From assembly GCA_009789175.1 (NCBI GenBank), contig CP046866.1, positions 2,108,001 through 2,172,000 on the forward strand: a DNA stretch of 64,000 bases, given 5' to 3'. Of this stretch, positions 42,746 through 50,386 are shown one piece after another (position 1 is the stretch's first letter; each line of letters begins with the position of its first letter). Below the pieces are notes generated by a model. That model had not been told where the DNA came from, did no database searches, and worked only from the letters and a program-made list of their open reading frames with translations. Position numbers and translations under genes: made by a program. The DNA is from Salinibaculum litoreum. GTDB lineage: Archaea; Halobacteriota; Halobacteria; Halobacteriales; Haloarculaceae.

Positions 42746-45094
42746 TCAAGCAGTCGCATCGACTGCTGTCCCGTTCATCACCGAAGATTCCGACACCTCG
42801 ACAGTCCAGGTCTCCTCAGTGGTCGAGAGTTCGTAGGTGCCGGGGTTTGGGACCGTTACCGAGAAGTTGCCACTGGCGTCGGCCTGGACCTGGCGCTCGT
42901 AGGTGAATTCGTCGTTCGGGATAGAGACGTCCGTCGAGAGGGAGACGGTCGCGTTCGGCGCCGCCGTACCGTTCAGCGTCGCACCCGGAACAACGAGGAA
43001 GGCCTTCCGGTCACCGCTCTCGGTGACGTAGAGAGCCCGATACCGGGAGAGACCGTCGACATCGTCGTACCGACTGCCGTAGTGGTTGTGCAGGCGGAAC
43101 CCAATTGCGGGACTATCGACCGGGTACGCTTCGGTGACGACGAAGCGAGCGTTTCCGGTTGCGTCAGCGGCAGTGGCAGGGTCGTCGACCGCAGCGAACA
43201 GGCGGTAATTCGACTGGGCGTACCCGTACGATTGTGACTGCCCGTTGACGAAGTAGTTGTACATCCGGTTTCGTCCCCAGTCGGTGAAGACGTAGCTCTC
43301 CGTATCCGTCGGGTCACCGGACGTGGCTGCGGTCGATTCCGACCACCCCCGCTCGTCGGCGTACGCCGCGATGTAAGCGGCCGTCTCGTAGGAGTCGTCG
43401 TCGATAGAGACCTGGTTCATTTTCACCGCCGACTGGACGACACCGAGCCCGCCGACGAGCAAGAAGATGGCAAACAGCGCTCCGACCGTCGACCTGTCGG
43501 GCCGGCCGGGCAGCCAGTCGCGGCGGTCTACACCATCCAGCGGCGTCGGGGCCGGAAGAACATCGACCCAGGCCGCGAGCCAGACGAGTCCGAGCCCCGA
43601 AAACAGCGCCGTGAACGCGGAGAGTTCGCCGACGAACCGGACCTGGAAAACCGACAGTCCAAAGAAATACCAGCCGTAGACGACGGGCACGACCCACTCA
43701 TCGTCATCGAGCAAGCGAGCGGTAGCCCACACCAGGGAGACCATCGCAACGACGAGGATGAACCCAAAGACGAGGAGGAACCCGACGACGTCGTTGAACA
43801 GCGACTGCGTCTCGGCGATGTTATCACCGCGGAGGATTCTGTCGATGCCCTCGGAGAGGGCCGCCCAGAGGTCGGGAACGAGGACCGCGAGGGCGCCGAG
43901 CAGGCCGACGCCCGCGACCAGTTCGGCGACTGCGATTTCGGCGGCGTCCCGGTCGAACCGTGCCGCGAGTTCGCCGACAGCCACGACTGCGCTACTGCCG
44001 GCAAACAGCAACAGCGGCGTGACAGAAACGGTCGTCGAGTGCCAGTCGACCGCCGCGTGAACGCCGTACGTGAGCGCTGCGGCGAGTGCGAGCCCGCCGA
44101 GAACGGGGGCTTGGACTGCGAGTGGCGACCGCCCGGCACGGACCTCGAGCAACACGGCCAGCGCCACGATAGCACCGACGGGGAGGATGAGCAACGGACC
44201 GTTGTCCCAGGCCAGCACCTGCCCGGAGACGCCGACACCGAGGCCGACCGCCGCGAGCCAACAGCCCGTGTCAGCGTACGGACGGTCGGTGTCGGCCGTC
44301 AGGACCAGAGCGAGCGACAGCGCGGTGAGCGTCAGCCAGAGGTAGTCGAAGGCGTGGTGGTCGGCGTAGCCCAGGCTCGTCCGGAAGGCGTGGCCGGGCG
44401 TGACCGCGAGCAAGACGACCGACGCCAGCGCGACGCGGCGGTCCGCGGTGACCCGGACGGCGAGCACGTAGAGCATAACCCCCACCAGCAGGGCCACCGC
44501 GACGGGATACAGCGCCAGCACGACGCCGGCGGCGTCGGTGCCGCCCGCGAGCCCGGAGAACCAGGCGAGCGTTGCAACCAGAAACGGTTCGCCAGTGTCG
44601 ATACCGGATGGAACCTCTCCGAAGGGAACTACCCCGACGCCACCCTCGGCGAGCGTCTGTTCGGCCCAGAACCGGTAGTAATACGGGTCGTTCCCCGAGA
44701 GGACGACAGCCCCGTCACGGAAGATTGATTGGACAGAGAAGAGACGCACCACGAGAACAGTTGCCAGCGCGCCGGCGAGCAAGCCAAGCGCACGCACGTC
44801 GACAGACGGCAGCGACAGGTCCGGCGTCTCGACATCGGTCGACTCGGTTCCGTCCTCGACCACCTCGTCGCCGAGTGCAGCGCGAACGGCGACGGGGTCG
44901 GCCAGCCGGTACTCGCCGTTGGCCTTCTCGACGACGCCTTCCGAGACGAGCTGACCAAAGGCCCCGGATTCGATGGCCACGTCGTCGAAGGTCCACGTCT
45001 CGGAGCTCTCGTCGACATCGGCGACGGTTTCGAGCGCAGATTCGAGGTCGGGTCGGTCCGCGAGTACCTCTTCGACCCGACTGCTATCTACCAT
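42746..45094 (-). CDS. Divergent STT3/AglB-family oligosaccharyltransferase with N-terminal cytoplasmic domain
   Basis: I place the start at 45094 (MVDSSRVEEVLADRP), 88 bases from the divergent VanZ gene. Residues 1-75 form a soluble domain (TFDDVAIESGAFGQLVSEGVVEKANGEYRL) resembling a winged helix. About 13 membrane segments follow from residue 102. The first metal motif is GNDPYYYRFW (about 134) and the second DHHAFDYLW (about 242), both as in STT3. The peptide-sequon motif WWDYG is replaced by FTDWG (603-607), keeping Asp and Gly. The C-terminal 100 residues look like an Ig-like/carboxypeptidase-regulatory domain (TLNGTAAPNATVSL ... GNFSVTVPNPGTYEL), common in haloarchaeal AglB. It should transfer the lipid-linked glycan to Asn on exported proteins, but the altered motif makes its specificity uncertain. 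Confidence 0.8.
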   Translation of the reverse strand: MVDSSRVEEVLADRPDLESALETVADVDESSETWTFDDVAIESGAFGQLVSEGVVEKANGEYRLADPVAVRAALGDEVVEDGTESTDVETPDLSLPSVDVRALGLLAGALATVLVVRLFSVQSIFRDGAVVLSGNDPYYYRFWAEQTLAEGGVGVVPFGEVPSGIDTGEPFLVATLAWFSGLAGGTDAAGVVLALYPVAVALLVGVMLYVLAVRVTADRRVALASVVLLAVTPGHAFRTSLGYADHHAFDYLWLTLTALSLALVLTADTDRPYADTGCWLAAVGLGVGVSGQVLAWDNGPLLILPVGAIVALAVLLEVRAGRSPLAVQAPVLGGLALAAALTYGVHAAVDWHSTTVSVTPLLLFAGSSAVVAVGELAARFDRDAAEIAVAELVAGVGLLGALAVLVPDLWAALSEGIDRILRGDNIAETQSLFNDVVGFLLVFGFILVVAMVSLVWATARLLDDDEWVVPVVYGWYFFGLSVFQVRFVGELSAFTALFSGLGLVWLAAWVDVLPAPTPLDGVDRRDWLPGRPDRSTVGALFAIFLLVGGLGVVQSAVKMNQVSIDDDSYETAAYIAAYADERGWSESTAATSGDPTDTESYVFTDWGRNRMYNYFVNGQSQSYGYAQSNYRLFAAVDDPATAADATGNARFVVTEAYPVDSPAIGFRLHNHYGSRYDDVDGLSRYRALYVTESGDRKAFLVVPGATLNGTAAPNATVSLSTDVSIPNDEFTYERQVQADASGNFSVTVPNPGTYELSTTEETWTVEVSESSVMNGTAVDATA

Positions 45095-45152
45095 ATCTAC
45101 TGGGATTGCCGTCTGGCTCAAAAACCCATCGGGGTTCCGGAGAACCAAACCG

Positions 45153-45160
45153 CTTAATTA
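45153..45160 (+). promoter_or_regulatory. Likely TATA box for the VanZ-family gene
   Basis: CTTAATTA centred about 27 bases before the GTG at 45183 fits a leaderless transcript and supports that start codon. Confidence 0.45.
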
Positions 45161-45182
45161 TGACTTCGCCGTGATACCGGGC

Positions 45183-45623
45183 GTGTCAGTTCGGACGCCC
45201 CTACTGCCGGCGTGGTTACGCTGGCTCGGTGTCGTCGTAGTTGCCGGATTTGTGTTCTATACCTCGATACTGACGGTACCACCTGGGACACCGGTCGACG
45301 ACGTGAAACCCGACTTACTTCCACTCGACAAGTGGCGACACTTCGTCGCCTACGCCGCGCTGGGCGGTACGCTCGCGTACGCAACGACCGACTGGGAGGT
45401 CGACGGGCGCGTCCTTGCCGCTGGCGTCGTCGGCGTGACGGTCCTGTACGGCGTCGGCATGGAGTTCGGCCAGTCACTCATTCCCCAGCGATACTTCTCG
45501 GTCGGAGACGCCTATGCCAACGCACTCGGTGGGCTGCTCGTCGTGCCGTGGTATCTGGTGCGCCCGCGTCTGGAGTTTCTCCCCCTCCAAGCGTGGTACC
45601 GGCGCGTAGTCGCCAGCGACTGA
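45183..45623 (+). CDS. VanZ-family membrane protein
   Basis: The GTG at 45183 (VSVRTPLLPAWLRWLGVVVVAGF) is chosen from the TATA box upstream and because earlier codons of this frame lie inside the STT3 gene. The 146-residue protein has four hydrophobic segments and the VanZ landmarks DKWRHFVAYAALGGTLAY near 48, VTVLYGVGMEFGQSLIPQRYFSVGDAYANALG near 85-115 and a basic C-terminus. The biochemical role of archaeal VanZ proteins is not known. A paralogue lies at 54574-54954. Confidence 0.8.
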   Translation: MSVRTPLLPAWLRWLGVVVVAGFVFYTSILTVPPGTPVDDVKPDLLPLDKWRHFVAYAALGGTLAYATTDWEVDGRVLAAGVVGVTVLYGVGMEFGQSLIPQRYFSVGDAYANALGGLLVVPWYLVRPRLEFLPLQAWYRRVVASD

Positions 45624-45690
45624 CCTCACGTGGGAGAAAACGGAAGTACGCCAACGACGGGACTAAGCCGTCGCTAGTCGCACTATAGAT

Positions 45691-46284
45691 ATGCGCCAGT
45701 TTCTCGTCGTCGGTCACGACGCCCCGACTGACCCCGACTTCTCGCTTGATGACCTCCCCGGGACCGGCAGGCTCGATGTCCTCTGTCGAGCCGTCACTGC
45801 CGGACTCCTCCTTTCACACGACATCCGCGAGGACGTGCGTGTCAGTGTCGTCCTCAGCGACGACTACACGGTCCGTTTCGAGGGGTCTGAGTTACAGGGA
45901 CTGAATCCCGACGAACGCTCGACTGCAGCGCTCGTCCGTACGGCACTCGACCAGCGCGAGGACGCCATCGGCCACATTCCGGTCGAGACTTCCCCCGGCG
46001 TCTCGCTTCTCCGCAAAGGGTTCGAGGAGACACTCGACGACGCCGCGGCCGACGGGACGGTCGTCCACCTCCACGGCGAGGGAACGCCTGCAGTCGAAAC
46101 GGAGCCACCCGAGTCACCAGTGTTCGTCCTCTCGGACCACCAGCCGTTCACCGAGAGGGAGACAGCACTGCTGGACGAAACGGCCGACCGCCGAGTCAGT
46201 CTGGGTCCACGCCCCCTCCACGGGAGTCACGCCATCACGGTCGCGCACAACTGGTTGGATACTGACGGGTTCCAGCGGTACTGA
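45691..46284 (+). CDS. trmY: tRNA (pseudouridine54-N1)-methyltransferase TrmY
   Basis: The 197-residue protein matches TrmY in length and wording. Landmarks are MRQFLVVGHDAPTDPDFSLDDLPG at the start, DVLCRAVTAGLLLSHDIRED near 28, FEGSELQGLNPDERSTAAL near 63, and the SAM-binding knot with VFVLSDHQPFTERE near 145 and SLGPRPLHGSHAITVAHNWLD near 172. It methylates N1 of pseudouridine 54 in the T-loop of archaeal tRNAs. A tRNA gene follows 116 bases downstream, by chance or not. Confidence 0.95.
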   Translation: MRQFLVVGHDAPTDPDFSLDDLPGTGRLDVLCRAVTAGLLLSHDIREDVRVSVVLSDDYTVRFEGSELQGLNPDERSTAALVRTALDQREDAIGHIPVETSPGVSLLRKGFEETLDDAAADGTVVHLHGEGTPAVETEPPESPVFVLSDHQPFTERETALLDETADRRVSLGPRPLHGSHAITVAHNWLDTDGFQRY

Positions 46285-46368
46285 GCCGACGGGACAGACC
46301 GGACAACACAGCAAAGTGCTGGTTTTGAGTGAGACCGGGACCGCTGAGCGGCCCGGTGATTCGCAACC

Positions 46369-46377
46369 GTTAAAAAT
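46369..46377 (+). promoter_or_regulatory. TATA box of tRNA-Pro
   Basis: GTTAAAAAT lies about 25-30 bases before the first base of the tRNA, the standard spacing for archaeal RNA polymerase. Confidence 0.5.
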
Positions 46378-46400
46378 GCAGACGGATAGGTTTTGTATGC

Positions 46401-46473
46401 GGGCCGGTGGGGTAGCTTGGTATCCTTCGGCCTTCGGGTGGCCGTAACCGCGATTCGAATTCGCGCCGGCCCA
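46401..46473 (+). tRNA. tRNA-Pro (CGG)
   Basis: The 73 bases fold as a tRNA. The acceptor stem is GGGCCGG/CCGGCCC. The D-arm is GGGTAGCTTGGTATCC. The anticodon stem CGGCC/GGCCG has loop TTCGGGT (anticodon CGG). The T-arm is CGCGA/TCGCG with loop TTCGAAT. The discriminator base is A. The CCA end is not encoded beyond that. There is no intron. Its last 13 bases are repeated at 48617, marking it as the integration site of the island that follows. Confidence 0.95.
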
Positions 46474-46474
46474 C
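46461..46474 (+). repeat. att-like repeat, left copy (tRNA-Pro 3' end)
   Basis: TCGCGCCGGCCCAC covers the 3' strand of the T-stem and acceptor stem of the tRNA. The identical 14 bases occur at 48617-48630. Confidence 0.7.
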
Positions 46475-46537
46475 TACGTATATACCCCTTTTCCCGCATT
46501 TGCTGACCATTAGCGGCCGGTCTGGGAGGTGGTGCGC

Positions 46538-46648
46538 ATGAGCATTTCCGAACGCTTCGAGCCGGCTATCTGCAACTACTGCGGTGAGTACATCGAGGAG
46601 CCACACCACCAGTGCCCTGCCCGCGACGAAGGGAGGTTTCGGCCGTGA
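46538..46648 (+). CDS. 36-residue zinc-binding peptide
   Basis: ATG at 46538 to TGA at 46648. The peptide holds ICNYCGEYIEEPHHQC, a CxxC...HxC cluster able to bind one zinc. Its stop overlaps a GTG start of the next gene (GTGA), supporting that it is translated. Such micro zinc-finger genes are common in haloarchaeal viruses and plasmids. Function unknown. Confidence 0.55.
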   Translation: MSISERFEPAICNYCGEYIEEPHHQCPARDEGRFRP

Positions 46649-46932
46649 GTACCGGACCAGCACAGACGGCCGACTGGGAGCCATCTGACGCGCTCGGCGA
46701 GCGGCTGGCGTTCCCAGAGAACTACACCAGCACTGAGTCGTGGCAGCGGGCCATCACCGAACGCAACAAGCACGGTGGTCCGCTCAACGAGGCCGAGAGG
46801 ATGGTCTGGTTGGAGGGCAGCGACGAACCGAAGCAGGTGCTGTTCGTGCATCCATACGGGCCGACCAAGGGGGCGGATTCCGTAAACCGACGCGCTGGGA
46901 TAAGTCGCAGTTTATACTCTGTTGGGGTCTGA
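46645..46932 (+). CDS. Hypothetical protein of integrated element
   Basis: GTG at 46645, overlapping the previous stop by four bases, gives a 95-residue product (STGPAQTADWEPSDALGERLAF...). It contains YTSTESWQRAITERNKHGG and NEAERMVWLEG, with no motif I can name. Composition and coupling suggest a plasmid- or virus-derived gene. The last 20 residues (ADSVNRRAGISRSLYSVGV) look unlike the rest and may be the product of a deletion. Confidence 0.5.
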   Translation: MSTGPAQTADWEPSDALGERLAFPENYTSTESWQRAITERNKHGGPLNEAERMVWLEGSDEPKQVLFVHPYGPTKGADSVNRRAGISRSLYSVGV

Positions 46933-47042
46933 TTCCGGCATTTTAGTGGGTTACTCGCTTGGGTCGAAGTATGTCACAGACGGGGGCTGAAACAGCAGTA
47001 CCCCACATTCAAGACCACATTAGCGTTATCAAGCTCCAACGC

Positions 47043-47291
47043 ATGTCATCAAACATGGGAACCACAGAAGAAACGACTGTCAACGAGCGGGGCGGCACGA
47101 CCATCCCCGCCGAAATCCGTGAATCGCTCGATATCGACGGTGGCGACAAACTCCGGTGGAGCGTCACCAACGAGGGAGAACTGACGGTAGAGGTTGTGAA
47201 GCAGGAGACGGGTGTTTTCGACGACTTCGAGCCGATGTCACTCGGAGGCGACGGCAAGACCGCGCACAACACGACTGGTACGGAGCGATGA
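47043..47291 (+). CDS. AbrB/MazE-type antitoxin
   Basis: From the ATG at 47043 (or 47055) the protein reads MGTTEETTVNERGGTTIPAEIRESLDIDGGDKLRW, the swapped-hairpin AbrB DNA-binding fold (V-x-x-R-G-x-x-x-I-P-x-x-I-R-x-x-L-x-I-x-x-G-D). An acidic tail follows that would contact the toxin. Upstream in-frame residues back to 46959 do not fit the family. Its stop overlaps the start of the PIN gene by four bases. It would repress its own promoter. Confidence 0.85.
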   Translation: MSSNMGTTEETTVNERGGTTIPAEIRESLDIDGGDKLRWSVTNEGELTVEVVKQETGVFDDFEPMSLGGDGKTAHNTTGTER

Positions 47292-47716
47292 CGCGAGCCC
47301 TGCTTGATGCAACTGTCGTCATCGCCGCCGTCGACGAGGATGATGAGGACCACGAAGCAGGGCTGGAGATACTGCAGGCGGTGGACCACGGTGAGCTTCC
47401 GAAAGGCATCCTCGTCAGCGACGCCCTGCAGGAGACACTGAATTTTGTTCACGAGCGGGAAGGGCATGCCGCCGCTGTAGACGTACTGGACCGCTTCGTT
47501 CGGGGCGCTCGGTTCGAGATTCCCTACAACCCGAAAAAGAACTACGGTGAGGCCCGCTCGCTGTTTCGATCTGACGGGGGTTTGAATTTCGGTGACTCAC
47601 TCCAGGCGGCATACATGCGGAGTGCCGACATCGAATACATCTACAGTTTCGATGACGACTACGACGGGGTCGACGGCATCGAGCGGCTGAACGCAGCCGT
47701 CAATCCGTACAACTGA
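47288..47716 (+). CDS. PIN-domain toxin partner of AbrB antitoxin
   Basis: The ATG at 47288 (ATGA overlap) gives 142 residues. The PIN acidic residues are visible: Asp of ALLDATVVIAAVDEDDEDH at residue 7, Glu of ALQETLNFV near 49, Asp of LNFGDSLQAAYM near 100 and the late SFDDDYDGV near 120. The late FDDDYDGV matches the tail of the PIN relic at 40454 (FDDDFDGV), so they belong to the same subgroup. Expected to be an RNA-cleaving toxin held by the AbrB protein. Confidence 0.85.
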   Translation: MTRALLDATVVIAAVDEDDEDHEAGLEILQAVDHGELPKGILVSDALQETLNFVHEREGHAAAVDVLDRFVRGARFEIPYNPKKNYGEARSLFRSDGGLNFGDSLQAAYMRSADIEYIYSFDDDYDGVDGIERLNAAVNPYN

Positions 47717-47820
47717 CCCGAGTTCAGTGGTGGAACTCGTTTGAAGCGTTAGAACCGTATCTGAACGCGCCGACTGCCGAAGTGGTGAACGAGGAGTTCG
47801 AGAAAGCGGGTGTCGCGTAG
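47717..47820 (+). other. Decayed coding tail between two toxin-antitoxin modules
   Basis: One frame reads VQWWNSFEALEPYLNAPTAE then VVNEEFEKAGVA and a stop. It has normal protein character but no start and nothing upstream in frame. It may be the last codons of a lost island gene, possibly an integrase, but I cannot prove that. Confidence 0.3.
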
Positions 47821-48216
47821 TCAGAACGGCTCGACGCCGACACCGAGTTGCTGAAAGTCCGTAACGTTGTCCGTCACTACGTTCTCTCCTGCGGTTTCCG
47901 CGACCGCCGCAACCATCGCATCCACTGCATCCGCTCCTGACTTGCCACTTTCTTCTGTATCGGCCTGTGCGTGCAGTTGACCCGCCCGTCTCGTCATCTC
48001 TTCGTTCAGTCGTGTAACCGAATACATCCGGCTCACGTTGCGAATCCGACGGCGCTCCTCTTCGTCCAGTACGAACTCTGCACCATATTCGATTTCTGTA
48101 AAAACAGGCGCTGGGACGCGCTGAATCTCGTTTTCCGAGTGTAGTTCACGGGCCTTCTCGTGGGCACCTGAATGCCCTTTGAAAAGTTTAATCAGGTAGT
48201 TCGTATCAAGAATCAT
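47821..48216 (-). CDS. vapC: VapC-type PIN-domain toxin ribonuclease
   Basis: The 131-residue PIN protein has Asp in MILDTNYLIKLF, Glu in VFTEIEYGAEF near 43, Asp in GADAVDAMVAAVA near 98 and Asp in VVTDNVTDFQQLG near 116. It overlaps the antitoxin gene by 11 bases. It faces the AbrB-PIN pair across the decayed tail, so the island carries two PIN systems in opposite directions. Confidence 0.9.
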   Translation of the reverse strand: MILDTNYLIKLFKGHSGAHEKARELHSENEIQRVPAPVFTEIEYGAEFVLDEEERRRIRNVSRMYSVTRLNEEMTRRAGQLHAQADTEESGKSGADAVDAMVAAVAETAGENVVTDNVTDFQQLGVGVEPF

Positions 48217-48439
48217 CTTCCATCTCCCGACGAACCCCCTTCACACTCGACGTGTCCGCGCTCTCGATGCGCTCCAACATCGCGTCTCCCTTCTCTTCAG
48301 AGATGACGCCGGCCACCAATTCAGGGTCTGGTCCTGGTGCGCCCGTAAGCCGGACTAACGCTTCTCCCATCGTCTCACCCTCTTTTTTCTCCGTTTTCAG
48401 GTACTCGTGAAACCACTCGTCCACCTTGACTGTCTTCAT
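48206..48439 (-). CDS. vapB: VapB-type antitoxin
   Basis: Starting at 48439, MKTVKVDEWFHEYLKTEKKEGETMGEALVRLTG is the same family layout as the antitoxin at 29358 (short beta strand, helix, 'ExxExxxxxL' helix). An acidic C-terminus interacts with the toxin. The earlier in-frame ATG at 48544 adds residues without family character. Between 48440 and 48616 I see only its promoter region. Confidence 0.82.
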   Translation of the reverse strand: MKTVKVDEWFHEYLKTEKKEGETMGEALVRLTGAPGPDPELVAGVISEEKGDAMLERIESADTSSVKGVRREMEDDS

Positions 48440-48616
48440 TCGTGTATCGAGATACACGACACTGAGATATGAGTCTTGGGCCGCTGTTGGCTGGTGGGCG
48501 GCGTCGAGGTCGCCAGCGCAGAAACGACGGTGTATAAAATACAACTGGCTATAACATGTTGGCTAATATTGTAAACAATCCTAATAATGTGGGTCCACTT
48601 GACCGATTCGTTCCCC

Positions 48617-48630
48617 TCGCGCCGGCCCAC
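48617..48630 (+). repeat. att-like repeat, right copy
   Basis: TCGCGCCGGCCCAC is identical to 46461-46474 at the tRNA-Pro 3' end. The bases before it (CGATTCGTTCCCC) also resemble the T-loop (CGATTCGAATTC), with a 3-base insertion. Confidence 0.7.
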
Positions 48631-48659
48631 TTTTGCCGCTCGCGCCCTCACTGCCAGTC

Positions 48660-48938
48660 GTGACTGACGTACCGGCAGATGTCGAGTCCGTCCTCTCGCA
48701 ACTCTTCGAGGAGGCCGGCGACGCCTTCGACCGCGGCGATGTCGAGACGGCAGTGTCCGCAGTGGCGACCGCATCCGAGGTGGCGACGAACAAGCTCCCC
48801 GACAGTGAGTTTCGGAGCCAACTGTTACACGGCTGTGAGCGCGCCGAAGCGGTCGCCACGGGCGAGGACGGTGACACGGCGGCCGCCGCCGAGTACGTCG
48901 CCGCGATGGAGCGCCGGCTGGCAGAGGCAGCGTCCTGA
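48660..48938 (+). CDS. Conserved small haloarchaeal protein, alpha-helical
   Basis: GTG at 48660 gives 92 residues starting VTDVPADVESVLSQLFEEAGD. The protein is acidic, Ala-rich and helical throughout (FDRGDVETAVSAVATASEVA, AAAAEYVAAMERRLAEA), with no catalytic motif I recognise. It is the first gene past the island and abuts, stop to stop, the zinc-ribbon gene on the other strand, so it looks like part of the old chromosome. Confidence 0.55.
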   Translation: MTDVPADVESVLSQLFEEAGDAFDRGDVETAVSAVATASEVATNKLPDSEFRSQLLHGCERAEAVATGEDGDTAAAAEYVAAMERRLAEAAS

Positions 48939-49175
48939 CTACGGGGGACCCTCGTCGACGTGGCCGCAGGCGCTACACCTTGGGGCGTCCACATCAGGGT
49001 CGTACTGCAGCGACCCCTCGCCGCACTCGGGGCAGGGCATGAAGTTGACAGACTCTCCGTACTGTGGCACCTCTGTGGGGTTCATCTCGGCGTTACTCTT
49101 GGATGTCCGCCAGCGGCCACGCAGGTAGTTCAGCAGTTTCGACAGCATTCGTCGGGCATTCGAGCGAACACCCAA
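48939..49175 (-). CDS. Zinc-ribbon protein
   Basis: The 78-residue protein has a basic N-terminal helix (RRMLSKLLNYLRGRW) and a C-terminal zinc ribbon with MPCPECGEGSL and CSACGHVDEGPP (two CxxC pairs about 22 residues apart). Start could also be the ATG at 49148. Likely a small nucleic-acid- or protein-binding factor; function unknown. Confidence 0.6.
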   Translation of the reverse strand: MGVRSNARRMLSKLLNYLRGRWRTSKSNAEMNPTEVPQYGESVNFMPCPECGEGSLQYDPDVDAPRCSACGHVDEGPP

Positions 49176-49190
49176 AGCTCCTGTGGCAGG

Positions 49191-49664
49191 TCACAGGAAC
49201 GCGGATACAACCGTCACCAGCGAGGCGAGAACAGCAGTGTAGACGAGCGCATCGAGAGCCCAGTCCCGACGGATAGCCCCGACGCGGCTGTCGGCCACCA
49301 TCGACCGCGGCAGGACGACGACGGCGAAAAAGCCGACCATCAGGAGATAGAGGACACCAGCAGCAAGCAAAACGGCGACCAGCGAGCGGTCCCCAAGCAG
49401 CCCCTCGGTGGCAAACAACAGCCAGACGAACAATGGCCCGGTCAGGAAGCCAGCAAGGTAGTGGACAACGGTGGCAAGCCGTTCGGGGGCCGTCGAGGGT
49501 GATGTCGTCGTCAGTACGCCCGAGGCAATGGAAGGCTGGGTGTCTCCTTCCGGAAGCCGAGCCATGACGAGGTCCATTACCAGTGTCGCGACGATGCCCG
49601 CGGCGACACCGGCAAGAAATCGGAGCGGAACGGCAAGCGTCGGCGTCGTATCGGCAAATGACAT
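49191..49664 (-). CDS. Conserved four-helix membrane protein
   Basis: The 157-residue protein has four hydrophobic segments (LRFLAGVAAGIVATLVMDLVMA, VVHYLAGFLTGPLFVWLLFA, LVAVLLAAGVLYLLMVGFFAVVV, VYTAVLASLVTVVSAFL). 'RRDWALDALVYT' precedes the last. Small proteins of this form are widespread in haloarchaea and uncharacterised. It probably shares a transcript with the zinc-ribbon gene, 15 bases downstream. Confidence 0.65.
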   Translation of the reverse strand: MSFADTTPTLAVPLRFLAGVAAGIVATLVMDLVMARLPEGDTQPSIASGVLTTTSPSTAPERLATVVHYLAGFLTGPLFVWLLFATEGLLGDRSLVAVLLAAGVLYLLMVGFFAVVVLPRSMVADSRVGAIRRDWALDALVYTAVLASLVTVVSAFL

Positions 49665-49863
49665 AGCCGTCCATTCGAACGGACAACTATTCGTTCTGGT
49701 GGATGCCGAAGACGAGAGGCACCGCCGAAGCCAGGCTGCAGGGACGAGGGTGTCATAGAACTCTTCACAAGGTAGTTATTTTCAGCGCGGAGTGGTTGAA
49801 TACGCTGTTCGCTAAGCTTGCGAAGTGAGCGCTGTATTTGAGAGCGTGGTGGATGGGTCAGAC

Positions 49864-50220
49864 CTACGCTTCTTTGATGAGCGTCACTCGGTATGTTTCA
49901 TTGGTCGCAAAGAGATAGAAGTTAGCTGCGCCAACATCATCACGGATCGCGTGCGCGGTCTCGGGGCTGATCTCCTGTGCTATGCCCGATTGCGGTGTCT
50001 GCATTACCACCACCCGCAACCCATCATGTTCTGCAAGGAGTGCTGTGCCGTTTTGTATTATCGGCCCATCGTCACCGGTCTCATTGACGGGGATGACCCG
50101 TATCATGTGGTCAGACGTGGGTGTGTCCGGTGTCTCTGTTGACGGTGAGGCAGCAAGGCAACCAGACCCCGCCAGCGCAACCATCACACAACAGACCAAG
50201 AGCACTGTGCGGTGCGCCAT
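49864..50220 (-). CDS. Small lipoprotein
   Basis: The 118-residue protein starts MAHRTVLLVCCVMVALAGSGCLAA, a signal peptide ending in the lipobox LAGSGC. A Thr/Ser/Pro linker and a compact domain of about 80 residues follow (MIRVIPVNETGDDGPIIQNG...). It would be lipid-anchored outside the membrane. Ligand unknown. From 49665 to 49863 nothing else is recognised. Confidence 0.7.
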   Translation of the reverse strand: MAHRTVLLVCCVMVALAGSGCLAASPSTETPDTPTSDHMIRVIPVNETGDDGPIIQNGTALLAEHDGLRVVVMQTPQSGIAQEISPETAHAIRDDVGAANFYLFATNETYRVTLIKEA

Positions 50221-50386
50221 TATGTCACTCCACCAGATAGTTCGTTAAGTACTTTCTCTGTATCAAGCAATTCAGTCCGTTTGGACTGGCAGGGTATGAT
50301 AACTATTCTATGACGCCCTCTGCAGGGACTGGTATAAACTTACCGAGGGCAATAGAGTTTTCACAGGCGGTGGCGTGGGCGGTGGT

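Larger units (their letters stand above)
46474..48630. mobile_element. Small tRNA-Pro-borne integrated island (no integrase)
   Basis: The segment is bounded by the tRNA 3' end and a 14-base exact copy of it at 48617-48630, as left by tyrosine-recombinase integration. Inside are a 36-residue zinc-finger peptide, a short hypothetical gene, an AbrB-PIN pair, a decayed coding tail and an inverted vapBC pair. No integrase gene remains, so it is probably a reduced, stranded element held by its toxin-antitoxin modules. Confidence 0.6.

Noticed and set aside
45094-45148. Longer start for the STT3 gene (ATG at 45148)
   Set aside because: It would place the promoter inside the start region of the divergent VanZ gene, and the added residues (MVLRNPDGFLSQT) have no family support. 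It cannot be fully excluded.
45183-45623. Glycopeptide-antibiotic resistance function for VanZ-like genes
   Set aside because: The family name comes from teicoplanin resistance in bacteria. Archaea lack peptidoglycan, so that role does not apply.
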